Assembly: GCA_963829995.1 (NCBI GenBank)
Contig: CAWHKW010000011.1
Coordinates: forward strand, 1-64,000
Direction: 5' to 3'
Length of the DNA: 64,000 nucleotides
Source: JACCZX01 sp963829995
GTDB taxonomy: Bacteria; Pseudomonadota; Gammaproteobacteria; Burkholderiales; Burkholderiaceae_F
Part shown: piece after piece, positions 1-8,526 of the stretch
How positions within the stretch are numbered: the stretch's first letter is position 1
Layout of the letters: the number at the start of each line of letters is the position of its first letter
Position numbers and translations under genes: made by a program
Notes under the pieces: model-generated
What the model was told of the DNA's origin: nothing
Databases searched by the model: none
Seen by the model: the letters and a program-made list of their open reading frames with translations, nothing else

Positions 1-1202
1 CTTGATCGATGGCATCACAAGTACTGGCATCTGACGTCATCGACATCGGCATGGTGCCGACGCCAGTGCTTTACTTTGCGACTCACCATTTAAACACCGG
101 CTCCGGCGTGTCGATCACCGGCAGCCACAACCCGCCCGATTACAACGGCCTGAAGATGATGATGGCCGGCGCGACGCTGCATGGCGACGGCATTCAGGCG
201 TTGCGGCAGCGGCTCGAGCAGGGGCGCATCGTGTCTGCGTCTCGGCGCGGACAAAGCAGCAGCGTCGACGTGATACCGGCGTATCTGAGTGCGATCACTG
301 CCGACGTCAAGCTCGCCCGGCCGATGAAAGTCGCGATCGATTGCGGCAACGGCGTTGCCGGCGCGGTGGCTCCCGAGCTTTATCGTCGCTTGGGGTGCGA
401 GGTCATCGAACTGTTTTGCGACGTCGACGGCACGTTTCCAAATCATCACCCCGATCCCGCGCATCCGGAGAATCTGCAGGATCTGATTCGCAGCCTGCGC
501 GAAACCGATGCGGAGATCGGCCTCGCATTCGACGGCGATGGCGACCGCCTGGGTGTGGTGACGAAGGATGGCCAGATTATTTACCCCGATCGACAGATCA
601 TGTTGTTCGCCAAGGACGTGCTCGCGCACCATCCCGGTAGCGAAATCATTTTCGACGTCAAGTGCACGCGCTTGCTAGCACCGTGGATTCGTCAGCACGG
701 CGGCCGGCCGACGATGTGGAAGACCGGGCACTCGCTGATCAAGGCGAAGCTGAAGGAAACGAATGCGCCTTTTGCCGGCGAGATGAGCGGTCACCTCTTT
801 TTCAACGACCGTTGGCCCGGCTTTGACGACGGCTTGTACGCGGGTGCGCGTCTGCTCGAGCTATTGAGCCGGCACGCCGATCCTTCGGCGGTACTGAATG
901 CGTTGCCGGCAGGGATCAACACCCCCGAGTTGCAGTTGAAGACTGCTGACGGCGAAAACTTTTCGCTGGTTGAACGCTTGCGGACTGAAGGGAAATTTCC
1001 GGGCGCGGACGAAATCATCACGATCGACGGCGTCCGAGTCGAATATCCAGATGGATTTGGCCTGGCGCGGCCGTCGAATACGACGCCGGTGGTGGTGATG
1101 CGATTCGAAGGCGACGACATGGCCGCGCTCGAGCGCATCCAGCGCGATTTTGCAGCGCAGATACTCAAGTTAAAGCCGGACGCGCGCTTGCCGTTCGCAT
1201 GA
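1..1202 (+). CDS. manB: Phosphomannomutase/phosphoglucomutase, 5'-partial and frame-disrupted
   Basis: Interconverts hexose 6- and 1-phosphates (mannose or glucose), feeding sugar-nucleotide and LPS or exopolysaccharide synthesis in the cytoplasm. The start lies outside the window. Visible family motifs: the phosphoserine loop TGSHNPPDYNG, the metal loop DGDGDR, the sugar-specificity loop GEMSGH and the C-terminal phosphate-binding loop RPSNTTP, so all four domains except the extreme N-terminus are present. The first codons (from base 2, reading LIDGITSTGI) are in a different frame from the rest. The frame switches at base 32, where an extra T creates TGA; skipping it gives the expected GI-DVIDIGMVPTP. 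It is followed 4 bases later by galE. AlgC-type dual-specificity enzyme versus PMM alone cannot be settled here. Confidence 0.9.
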
Positions 1203-1206
1203 CGCT

Positions 1207-2217
1207 TTGAAATCCGTGCTGGTGACCGGAGGTGCGGGCTACATCGGCACGCACACGATGGTCGAGTTGCTCGGCCAGGGCTTCGACGTTGTGTGTCTTG
1301 ACAACTTCAGCAACAGCTCGCCGGAAGCGATCAAGCGCGTCGAGAAGATCGCCGGCAAGCGCGTGACGACCGTGATCGGCGATGTTCGCGATCGTGAAGT
1401 GATGTCGCGCGTATTCAAGCGGCCGATCGACGGCGTCATTCATTTCGCCGCTTTGAAGGCAGTCGGCGATTCGGTGGCGCGGCCGGTCGACTACTACGGC
1501 AACAACGTCGGCGGCACACTGGCACTGCTCGACGCGATGCACGAACGCAAGGTGCAGCGCGTTGTATTCAGTTCGTCGGCCACCGTCTACGGTATTCCCG
1601 ACAAGTTGCCGATCGCCGAAGACGCCGCCGTGCGGCCGATCAATCCTTACGGGCACACGAAGGCGATGGTCGAGCAGATACTGCACGACTGGTGCAAGGC
1701 GGCCCCGGAACACGCCGCCGTCTCGTTGCGTTACTTCAACCCGATCGGCGCGCATCCAAGCGGCACGATCGGCGAAGATCCGCACGACGTGCCCAACAAT
1801 CTCTTTCCGTTCATCACGCAGGTGGCGATCGGCAAGCTGGACAAGCTGACGGTTTGGGGCAACGACTGGCCGACACCTGACGGCACCGGCGTGCGCGACT
1901 ATCTGCACGTGATGGATCTGGCGCGCGGTCATGTTGCCGCGCTCGAATACGCATTCGCAAATGGCGGGTACTCGGCAATCAACCTTGGCTCGGGGCACGG
2001 CACCAGCGTCCTGCAGATGATTGCAGCGTTCGAAAGCGCGGCGGCCCGCAAGATCCCGTACGCGTTCGGTCCGCGCCGTCCCGGCGATATCGCCGCCTGC
2101 TGGGCCGATCCTGCGTTGGCGCGCCGCCTGCTGGGTTGGGAGGTCAAGCAGAGCCTGGAACAAGCGTGCGCTGACGGCTGGCGCTGGCAGCAGCAGAATC
2201 CGAACGGATATCGCTGA
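1207..2217 (+). CDS. galE: UDP-glucose 4-epimerase
   Basis: Interconverts UDP-glucose and UDP-galactose with bound NAD+, supplying galactose for surface polysaccharides. This is an extended SDR protein of 336 residues, the usual GalE length. The N-terminal Rossmann motif TGGAGYIG is at residues 7-14. The catalytic region has SSSATVYG followed by the YxxxK pair in NPYGHTK. The typical GalE stretch RYFNPIGAHPSG follows, and the substrate-binding motif GVRDYLHV comes later. The start is a TTG four bases after the preceding stop; no ATG fits the conserved N-terminus better. It sits between the hexose phosphate mutase and LPS core genes, consistent with envelope sugar supply. Confidence 0.95.
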   Translation: MKSVLVTGGAGYIGTHTMVELLGQGFDVVCLDNFSNSSPEAIKRVEKIAGKRVTTVIGDVRDREVMSRVFKRPIDGVIHFAALKAVGDSVARPVDYYGNNVGGTLALLDAMHERKVQRVVFSSSATVYGIPDKLPIAEDAAVRPINPYGHTKAMVEQILHDWCKAAPEHAAVSLRYFNPIGAHPSGTIGEDPHDVPNNLFPFITQVAIGKLDKLTVWGNDWPTPDGTGVRDYLHVMDLARGHVAALEYAFANGGYSAINLGSGHGTSVLQMIAAFESAAARKIPYAFGPRRPGDIAACWADPALARRLLGWEVKQSLEQACADGWRWQQQNPNGYR

Positions 2218-2239
2218 GCAGGCTGCACAATCCGCCTCT

Positions 2240-3212
2240 GTGCGAATCCTGATCGTCAAGACGTCATCGATGGGCGACGTCGTGCATGCGTTGCCTTTGG
2301 CAGTGGACATCGCGCATGCGGTCCCGGCAGCGCGTATCGATTGGTTGTGTGAGGAAGCGTTCGCGGCAATTCCGGCACTAAGCCATCACGTCAGCGAAGT
2401 ACACCGGGTCGCGCTGCGACGTTGGCGGAAGCGCCCCTTCGACACGGCCGTGTGGCGTGAAGTGCGCCTCGCGAAAAGTGCATTGCGCGACGCCCACTAC
2501 GACCTCGTGCTGGATGTGCAGGGGCTGGCGAAAAGCGCATGGCTGGCGCGCTGGACGGGCGCACCGGTCGCCGGCTTCGATTCCTCGACCGCACGCGAGG
2601 GGTTTGCCGCGCACTTTTATCAGCAGCGCTTTGCGGTGCCGCGCAGCTTGCACGCGATCGAACGCTGCCGTCGGCTCGGCGCAGCGGCGCTCGGATATGA
2701 CGATCAGTGGCGCACCGCGCTTCGGGATCGCGTTGAACGCCGCACCGGATTCTGGCAGCAGAGAGCCGGCGGCGGTGTTGTTCGTCAACGCGAGCCGCGC
2801 CACCAAGTTGTGGGACGAAAACGGCTGGCTTGCTGTCGAGCGCTGGCTGGCGCAGCAAGGCATTGCAAGCGTGCTGTTCTGCGGAACGGCTGCCGAGCGA
2901 TCGCGCAGCGAGATGCTGGCGTCCCGGATGCAGCGCGCAACAGTTAATCCGCCTGCGTCGCTCGCTTCGATCGCCGCCACGCTTTCGACGGCACCGATCG
3001 TGATCGGCCTCGATACTGGGTTGACGCATCTCGCGGCCGCGCTCGGTCGGCCGACGGTCGGCATCTTCTGCGATTACGACCCGGCGCTGGTCGGACTCAC
3101 AGCGGATGCCGGCGCCGGCAATATCGTCGCGAGCGTCGGCAGCGCAATGGCGGCACCGTCGGCCGACGAAGTGATCGACGCAGCGACGCGCGTGATGAAT
3201 CGCAAGCCATGA
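2240..3212 (+). CDS. waaC: Lipopolysaccharide heptosyltransferase I, frame-disrupted
   Basis: Adds the first L-glycero-D-manno-heptose to Kdo2-lipid A at the inner membrane (glycosyltransferase family 9). A GTG start gives VRILIVKTSSMGDVVHALP, the classic heptosyltransferase N-terminus. The second half carries VNASRATKLWDENGW and the donor-site region IGLDTGLTHLAAALGRPTVGIF. The two halves lie in adjacent frames: frame 2 runs to about ...ALGYDDQ and frame 3 resumes at GAPRFGIAL, so one extra base is needed somewhere in about 2695-2715. Total length is 3n+1, consistent with a single inserted base, and the corrected product is 323 residues. The stop overlaps the waaA start (ATGA). Confidence 0.88.
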
Positions 3213-4537
3213 CGATCGTGCGCGCGGTTTACACCGCGGTGGCGTTTCTCGCGATGCCGTTTGCTGCGCTTTATCTGCTCTGGCGCTCGCGGCGCCAACC
3301 CGAGTATCGATCGCATTGGGCCGAACGCTTCGGCTTCGCGCGATATGCGCATAGGAACACCGAGCATCCGTTGATTTGGATTCATGCGGTGTCGCTCGGC
3401 GAAACGCGCGCAGCCGAGCCGTTGATCGACGCACTGGCAGCCCGCTACCCGCGCCATCAATTTCTGTTGACCCACATGACGCCGACCGGTCGCGCCGCGG
3501 GCGCCGACATCGCGGCGCGCTTGCCCGGCCGCGTGCTGCAAACGTATCTGCCGTATGACCTGCCGTACGCAGTGCGGCGTTTTCTGCGCGCGTTTCGGCC
3601 CATGCTCGGCGTCAGTGTCGAAACCGAGGCGTGGCCGAATCTGGTCGCGATCGCCACCGAACAGCGCGTGCCGATGGTGCTCGTCAATGCGCGCCTGTCA
3701 GAGCGCTCGTATCGGTTGTCGCGGCGCTATGCCGCGCTGATGCGTGAAACCGCGGCGCGGTTTTCGTTGGGATTGGCGCAGACCGAAGCCGATGCCGATC
3801 GCATTCGCAAAGTCGGAGCACGCGAGGTCGAAGTGACCGGCAACATGAAGTTCGACTTTGCGCCCGATGAAGCTCAGGTTGCACGCGGAAAAGCATGGCG
3901 GCGTTCGATTGGCGAACAGCCTGTCTGGGTTTTCGCCAGCACGCGCGAAGGCGAGGAAGCAATGATTCTGGACGCGTTACCCGAGCGTCTCGATGCTAGG
4001 GTCGTGATCGTCCCACGCCACCCGCAGCGCTTTGAGGAAGTCGCCGACCTGATCGAAGCGCGCGGCCTGCCTCTCTTGCGGCGCTCTCGATCGAATCTTG
4101 AAGCCGACCACAAGCCGGGCGTGTTCCTCGGCGACTCGATGGGAGAGATGACGCTGTACTACGCGGCGGCCGACGTCGCCTTTATCGGCGGCAGCCTGCT
4201 CGATCTCGGCGGACAGAACTTGATCGAGGCGTGCGCGGTGGGAACGCCGGTGGTCGTCGGGCCGCACACGTTTAACTTCGAGCAGGCGACACACGACGCA
4301 ATCGAAGCCGGCGCTGCGATCCGTGTGGCCAGCGCGGCAGAGGCCGTTGCGACGATGGCGTCGATTGCAAATGACCGCGCGCGGCGCCAGCACATGAGTG
4401 ACGCAGCGCTGCAATTTACCGGCGCGCATCGCGGCGCGACCGCGCGCTCGCTTGCGCGGCTCGCGCCGTTTATCGAGGCGGCGTCGGCTGGTTCGGTCGG
4501 GGAGCCGCGGGTGGCAATGGAGCCGCCGGATCGCTAA
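3209..4537 (+). CDS. waaA: 3-deoxy-D-manno-octulosonic acid (Kdo) transferase
   Basis: Transfers Kdo residues from CMP-Kdo to lipid IVA at the inner-membrane face, the first step of LPS core assembly. The product is 442 residues with an N-terminal membrane anchor (about residues 4-24), followed by the family signature WIHAVSLGETRAAEPL. The Kdo transferase stretch FVFAS-like VFASTREGEE and the C-terminal glycosyltransferase-B donor region FIGGSLLDLGGQNLIEA are clear, with the conserved SVETEAWPNL in between. It overlaps the waaC stop by four bases, so the two are translationally coupled. Its 3' end overlaps the convergent tolC by 68 bases. The last 25 residues are alanine- and glycine-rich and poorly conserved. 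Confidence 0.95.
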   Translation: MTIVRAVYTAVAFLAMPFAALYLLWRSRRQPEYRSHWAERFGFARYAHRNTEHPLIWIHAVSLGETRAAEPLIDALAARYPRHQFLLTHMTPTGRAAGADIAARLPGRVLQTYLPYDLPYAVRRFLRAFRPMLGVSVETEAWPNLVAIATEQRVPMVLVNARLSERSYRLSRRYAALMRETAARFSLGLAQTEADADRIRKVGAREVEVTGNMKFDFAPDEAQVARGKAWRRSIGEQPVWVFASTREGEEAMILDALPERLDARVVIVPRHPQRFEEVADLIEARGLPLLRRSRSNLEADHKPGVFLGDSMGEMTLYYAAADVAFIGGSLLDLGGQNLIEACAVGTPVVVGPHTFNFEQATHDAIEAGAAIRVASAAEAVATMASIANDRARRQHMSDAALQFTGAHRGATARSLARLAPFIEAASAGSVGEPRVAMEPPDR

Positions 4538-6113
4538 CGCGAGGGGTCGATGTCGTGCCGGGCGGACGCGTTGTCGGCGCGGGAGTCCCCGGTGGCGTTA
4601 GCGCGGGCGGGCTGGTGCGCTGGGGTGACCGTACGTTGACCGCGGGAAGCTCCGGCACGGTGATCGGCTCGGCCGGATCGAGCAACAAGTTGACCGCTGC
4701 GATGTCTTCATCACCCAGCGTGCCGGCTGCAGCCTTCAACCGTAAGCCTGCCAGCAACACATCGTAGCGAGCGCGCTTTAAATCGCGCTGCGTCTGCACC
4801 AGCTGCGTCGTCGCGTTCAACACGTCGAGCTGGATGCGCACGCCGACTTCGTAGCCCAGCTGCGTTGATTCCAGCTGCGTGCGCGCGGAGACCTCGGCCG
4901 ATTCGAGCGCGCTCACCTGCGCCAGTCCGAAGTTGACGCCGGTGTAGGCGTCGCGCGCTGCATTGGCGGCCGTGCGGCGCGCCGAGTCGAGATCGAAGTT
5001 CGAGCGTTCCTGCAGTGCGAGCGCTTCACGCACGCGGCTTTGAATCAGACCGCCGGTGTAGATCGGCACGTTTAACAGCACACCCACCGAGCCGCTGTTG
5101 ATGCGCGGATTCAGGTCGCTGCTTTGCGTGCCGTTGAATTTATTGATGTTGTAGCCGCTGACCAGATCGATAGTCGGCTTGTAGGCGTCGCGCTGCCGCT
5201 GGATCTCGCGCGTTGCGATTTCGTAGCCACTGCGTGCGATCTGCACCGAATAGCTGCCCGTTTCGGCGGCGCGCATCCAGGCGTTGATGTCCTGCGGCAC
5301 CGGCGCATTCAGATTCGGCCGCTCGCGCAGCGGCGCCAGCGTATCGGGCTCGCGCGCAATGATCACCTGCAGCTCGCCGCGGCGAACCAGCAGAGTGCCG
5401 AGCGCGACCTGCTCCTGCGCAGAAATCTGGTCGAACCGCGCCTGCGCTTCGTTGGTATCGATGATCGTCTTGGTACCGACCTCGAATTCACGGCGGGCCT
5501 GCTGCAGTTGCTCGCCGGTGGCCGACTTCGATGCGACCAGTGCGATCAACTGATCGCGTGCGGCGAGCACGTTGAAGTACGCGTTGGCGACCCGCAGCGC
5601 GAGGTCCTGTTGCGATTGCGCCAGTTGTGACTCGCTTTGCACTACCGTCAGCCGTGCCTGATCGAGCGCGGTCCAGTTTTGCGGTCGATACAGCGGCACG
5701 GTCAGGTCCAATCCGCCGCCGTAAACACTGTAATTGCTGCTGCCACTCGTGCCGAGTTCCGTAATGGTCGATCGATAGAGGTTGTAGTCGGCGCGCGCGT
5801 TGGCGCTCAGGCTGGGCAGCAATGCCGCGCGCGCCTGCGGCACCTGCTCCTGGGTGGCCAATTGGAGTGCACGAGCGGACGCCAGCACGGCATCGTTGGC
5901 CAACGCTTCGCGATACAGCGTCAGCAGATCGTTGCGCACTCCGGTATTGCCGATATCGGCCGCCGTGCGTGAGTCGGTCGGTTGCTCCCGCTGCTGCGCC
6001 CAGCCGTTGCTAAGCGGCGCAACCAGCAGCGCCGCGCTGGCAACTGCAGCGACGATCTGCCGCTGCGCCTGGCGTTGGCTTGTGCCTGTTCTTTTTCTCA
6101 TCCACGATTCCAT
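4470..6113 (-). CDS. tolC: TolC-family outer-membrane efflux channel
   Basis: Trimeric outer-membrane channel for tripartite efflux pumps and type I secretion. The product is 547 residues: a signal peptide ends near ...APLSNGWAQ (about residue 40), followed by the duplicated outer-membrane efflux protein domains (first half with LYREALANDAVLASAR, second half with the NAARDAYTGVNFGLAQV helix and the typical GVRIQLDVLNATTQL near the end). The C-terminal 60 residues are proline-, threonine- and alanine-rich and unlike the core; they lie in the region that overlaps the 3' end of waaA on the other strand. It is the last gene of a minus-strand operon pcm-rhodanese-tolC, an arrangement common in Burkholderiales. 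A second ATG at 6101 is an alternative start. Confidence 0.93.
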   Translation of the reverse strand: MESWMRKRTGTSQRQAQRQIVAAVASAALLVAPLSNGWAQQREQPTDSRTAADIGNTGVRNDLLTLYREALANDAVLASARALQLATQEQVPQARAALLPSLSANARADYNLYRSTITELGTSGSSNYSVYGGGLDLTVPLYRPQNWTALDQARLTVVQSESQLAQSQQDLALRVANAYFNVLAARDQLIALVASKSATGEQLQQARREFEVGTKTIIDTNEAQARFDQISAQEQVALGTLLVRRGELQVIIAREPDTLAPLRERPNLNAPVPQDINAWMRAAETGSYSVQIARSGYEIATREIQRQRDAYKPTIDLVSGYNINKFNGTQSSDLNPRINSGSVGVLLNVPIYTGGLIQSRVREALALQERSNFDLDSARRTAANAARDAYTGVNFGLAQVSALESAEVSARTQLESTQLGYEVGVRIQLDVLNATTQLVQTQRDLKRARYDVLLAGLRLKAAAGTLGDEDIAAVNLLLDPAEPITVPELPAVNVRSPQRTSPPALTPPGTPAPTTRPPGTTSTPRVSDPAAPLPPAAPRPNQPTPPR

Positions 6114-6439
6114 TAGTAGGTCGGCATGGCGGGGTCAACCTGCCGCGCCCATGCATCGACGCCGCCGGTCAGATTAAAAACACTTGCAAATCCCTGGCGT
6201 TCGAGAAACATCGCCACATGCATGCTTCGTCCCCCATGGTGACAGATACACACGACGTCACGCTCCCTTTCCCAGTCATTCAGACGCTGCGGGACCGTTT
6301 GCATCGGAGCGAATTCGGCGCCTTCTATCCGGCAAAGCTTGGTTTCCCACGGTTCGCGTACATCCAGCAGCAACGGCTTCGCACGGTCGGCATCGGCCAG
6401 CCATGCCGCCAGCTCGGTCGCCGACAAAGGCTTCATCAA
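6113..6439 (-). CDS. Single-domain rhodanese-like protein
   Basis: Small cytoplasmic sulfurtransferase-fold protein of 108 residues, about the size of GlpE-type single-domain rhodaneses. The substrate-side motif LLLDVREPWE and the active-site loop CHHGGRSMHVA are present; the Cys of CHHGGRS is the expected persulfide-carrying residue. The end fits FNLTGGVDAWA, the usual last helix. Its stop touches the tolC start and its start overlaps the pcm stop by four bases, so the three genes are co-translated. The physiological sulfur acceptor cannot be predicted from sequence. Confidence 0.92.
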   Translation of the reverse strand: MMKPLSATELAAWLADADRAKPLLLDVREPWETKLCRIEGAEFAPMQTVPQRLNDWERERDVVCICHHGGRSMHVAMFLERQGFASVFNLTGGVDAWARQVDPAMPTY

Positions 6440-7116
6440 AATCGGAAACTTGACGGACGGGGCGCGTTTCGCACAGGTTTCACATGGGTCTCAAACAGGT
6501 TCAGCGTGTCATACCCGTCTTGTGTCACGCGCGTAATGATCTGCGCCACCATTGCGGGATCTTCGCCGACAATCGCCGCCAGTCTTCCTCCCACTTTTAA
6601 CTGATCGGTCAGCGCGGGGGAAAGGATCGGCAAAGAGCCCGTGACGACGATCACGTCGTACGGCGCATCGGCGGCCATGCCCGCGCTTCCATCGGCCAGT
6701 TGAACACGCACGTTATGCACGCCGGCACGCCGCAGGTTGGATTCACCAAACTCTCTGAGCTTGGGCTCGATCTCAACCGACATCACGTCATCCGCCTTGT
6801 GCGCGAGCAGCGCCGCCATATAGCCCGAGCCGGTACCGATCTCGAGGACGCGCTCGTGCGATTTGATCGCGAGCTCCTGCAGGATGCGCGCTTCCATTTT
6901 GGGCGCCCACATCGATTCGCCGCTATCCCAATCATCGATGCGCAGCGGAACTTCCATATCGGCAAACGCGAGGGCACGATAAGCGGGCGGAACGAATTGT
7001 TCGCGCTTCACGATGAACAGCAGATCGAGAACCGACGGGTCGAGCACATCCCAGGTTCGCACCTGCTGCTCGACCATGTTGTAGCGCGCCTTCTCGATGT
7101 CCAACCCGGGATGCAT
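6436..7116 (-). CDS. pcm: Protein-L-isoaspartate O-methyltransferase family
   Basis: SAM-dependent methyltransferase that repairs or marks isoaspartyl residues in ageing proteins. The SAM-binding loop VLEIGTGSGYMAALLA is clear near residue 80, followed by the acidic ribose contact VEIEP. The N-terminal ARYNMVEQQVRTWDVLD is typical of the betaproteobacterial variant that precedes rhodanese and tolC. Length is 226 residues, as usual for this clade. Many members of this variant lack proven repair activity, so the biochemical role is inferred by family. First gene of the pcm-rhodanese-tolC operon, with about 130 bases separating it from divergent thiD. Confidence 0.88.
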   Translation of the reverse strand: MHPGLDIEKARYNMVEQQVRTWDVLDPSVLDLLFIVKREQFVPPAYRALAFADMEVPLRIDDWDSGESMWAPKMEARILQELAIKSHERVLEIGTGSGYMAALLAHKADDVMSVEIEPKLREFGESNLRRAGVHNVRVQLADGSAGMAADAPYDVIVVTGSLPILSPALTDQLKVGGRLAAIVGEDPAMVAQIITRVTQDGYDTLNLFETHVKPVRNAPRPSSFRF

Positions 7117-7246
7117 GTTGGTTCTTTCGGCCTTCTACTGAAACGCAGCGCGAAAGTTTATCAGCGGCGCACTACGCTGCTGTGCAGTTCGCACCGCCAA
7201 CGATGCAGTCCGTCGCATCCAAGTCTGATATGGCAAGCTCGCTCCC

Positions 7247-8077
7247 GTGAAATCGTTGATCCCCAATGTGTTGTCGATTGCGGGCGTCGATCCGTCGGGC
7301 GGCGCCGGCATCGTCGCCGACGTCAAGGCAATCAGCGCCCAGCGCGCCTATGCCTGCGCGGTCGTGGCGGCGCTGACCGCACAGAACACGCGCGGCGTGA
7401 CGGGAGTGTGGGCGGTCGATCCGGCGTTCGTAGCGCGGCAGATCGACACGCTTTACGCCGATGTCCGCATCGATGCGCTGAAGATCGGCATGATCGGTCA
7501 AAGCGCGGTGATCGAGGCGGTCGCCGACCGGCTCGCGGCGCAGCAGACGCCGCATCGGGTGCTTGACCCGGTGATGGTCGCCAAGAGTGGCGACACGCTG
7601 CTGGAAAAGTCGGCGATCGGCGCCTTGCGCGAGACATTGCTGCCGTTGGCAACGGTCATCACGCCGAATCTGCCGGAAGCCGGTGTTCTGCTCGAGGCGC
7701 GCGCCGTCGAGACGATCAAGGAGATGTATCGCGTCGCCGAGCGGTTGCGCGAGCTGATGCCGGCGAGCGGCGCGCGCTGGGTTTACCTGAAGGGCGGGCA
7801 CCTGCCCGGTAACGATGCCTTCGACTTGCTGACCGACGGCGACCGCATGATCGAGTTGAACGCGCCGCGGATTGCTACGAAGAACACGCACGGCACCGGC
7901 TGCACTTTGTCCGCTGCGCTTGCCGCGTTGCTGCCACAAACCGGCGACGTGGCGGAGGCGGCGCGGCAAGCGAAGGCGTATCTGACCGAATCGTTAAAGC
8001 AGGCCGACCAGCTTTCGGTCGGTTCGGGCCACGGGCCGGTGCATCACTTCCATGCCTTATGGCGCCCGGCTGCATGA
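7247..8077 (+). CDS. thiD: Hydroxymethylpyrimidine/phosphomethylpyrimidine kinase
   Basis: Phosphorylates HMP and HMP-P in the thiamine biosynthesis pathway (ribokinase superfamily). The N-terminal substrate loop IAGVDPSGGAGI, the lid region with KIGMIG, the conserved VLDPVMVAKSGD, the TPNLPEA strand and the catalytic anion hole NTHGTGCTLSAALAA are all present in order. Length is 276 residues, normal for ThiD. Start is GTG. No thi-box (TPP riboswitch) is recognisable in the 130-base divergent region upstream. It is followed directly by a tRNA gene. Confidence 0.95.
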   Translation: MKSLIPNVLSIAGVDPSGGAGIVADVKAISAQRAYACAVVAALTAQNTRGVTGVWAVDPAFVARQIDTLYADVRIDALKIGMIGQSAVIEAVADRLAAQQTPHRVLDPVMVAKSGDTLLEKSAIGALRETLLPLATVITPNLPEAGVLLEARAVETIKEMYRVAERLRELMPASGARWVYLKGGHLPGNDAFDLLTDGDRMIELNAPRIATKNTHGTGCTLSAALAALLPQTGDVAEAARQAKAYLTESLKQADQLSVGSGHGPVHHFHALWRPAA

Positions 8078-8093
8078 CATAATGCGCGCCCTC

Positions 8094-8170
8094 GGCGGAT
8101 TAGCTCAGCCGGTTAGAGCAGCGGAATCATAATCCGTGTGTCCGGGGTTCGAGTCCCTGATCCGCCACCA
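8094..8170 (+). tRNA. tRNA-Met (CAT anticodon)
   Basis: A 77-base cloverleaf can be drawn by eye. The 7-bp acceptor stem is GGCGGAT with ATCCGCC, followed by A and an encoded CCA. The D arm is GCTC/GAGC and the anticodon arm GCGGA/TCCGT encloses the loop ATCATAA (anticodon CAT). The T arm is CGGGG/CCCTG with TTCGAGT. Initiator tRNA is excluded because C1-A72 mispairing and the GGG/CCC anticodon-stem pairs are absent. Elongator Met is the likely identity; a lysidine-modified tRNA-Ile2 would share the CAT anticodon and is not excluded. Confidence 0.95.
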
Positions 8171-8180
8171 AGACACTCTT

Positions 8181-8474
8181 ATGCGCACGCTTGTACAACT
8201 TGTCTTTCTGCTGTTGATCGGCTTCTCGCTGTTCGGATGCGAGTCGACCAACCGGCTGCCCGACGGTTCGATGATCGGCGTGATGACGACGCAGCAATTG
8301 CCCCTCGTGCAGATCGATGGTAAGCAGCAGCGGTTGGCGCCCGGTGCGCGCATCGTCGGCGCCAACAATTCGTCGATCACGCCGAATCAAGTGCCGGCCA
8401 ACAGCAAGGTCCGCTATCGCGTCGATGCATCGGGACAGGTGACGCACGTGTGGCTGCTTCCGCCCGATAGATAG
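8181..8474 (+). CDS. Small predicted lipoprotein
   Basis: A 97-residue protein starting at an ATG eleven bases after the tRNA. The N-terminus is a lipoprotein signal: a hydrophobic stretch LVFLLLIGFSLFGC with the lipobox LFGC, giving a mature N-terminal Cys at about residue 20. The mature part is short, beta-rich and uncharged, ending in VTHVWLLPPDR. It has no domain I recognise. It lies between a tRNA and miaB on the same strand. Function unknown; envelope location is inferred from the lipobox. Confidence 0.75.
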   Translation: MRTLVQLVFLLLIGFSLFGCESTNRLPDGSMIGVMTTQQLPLVQIDGKQQRLAPGARIVGANNSSITPNQVPANSKVRYRVDASGQVTHVWLLPPDR

Positions 8475-8526
8475 CGTTCCACTCGCCGCCGGCCTCATTG
8501 TCCTCAGGCGTTGTCTCGAACAAACC

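Noticed and set aside
1165..2310. Long minus-strand ORF of 381 codons opposite galE (and similar long antisense ORFs at 12942-14081, 57485-58873 and 60951-62006)
   Set aside because: They have no recognisable domains, are Arg/His-rich and mirror well-conserved plus-strand genes; they are typical antisense shadows in G+C-rich DNA.
7117..7246. TPP riboswitch in front of thiD
   Set aside because: The region is only 130 bases and lacks the thi-box sequence blocks and the paired arms expected.
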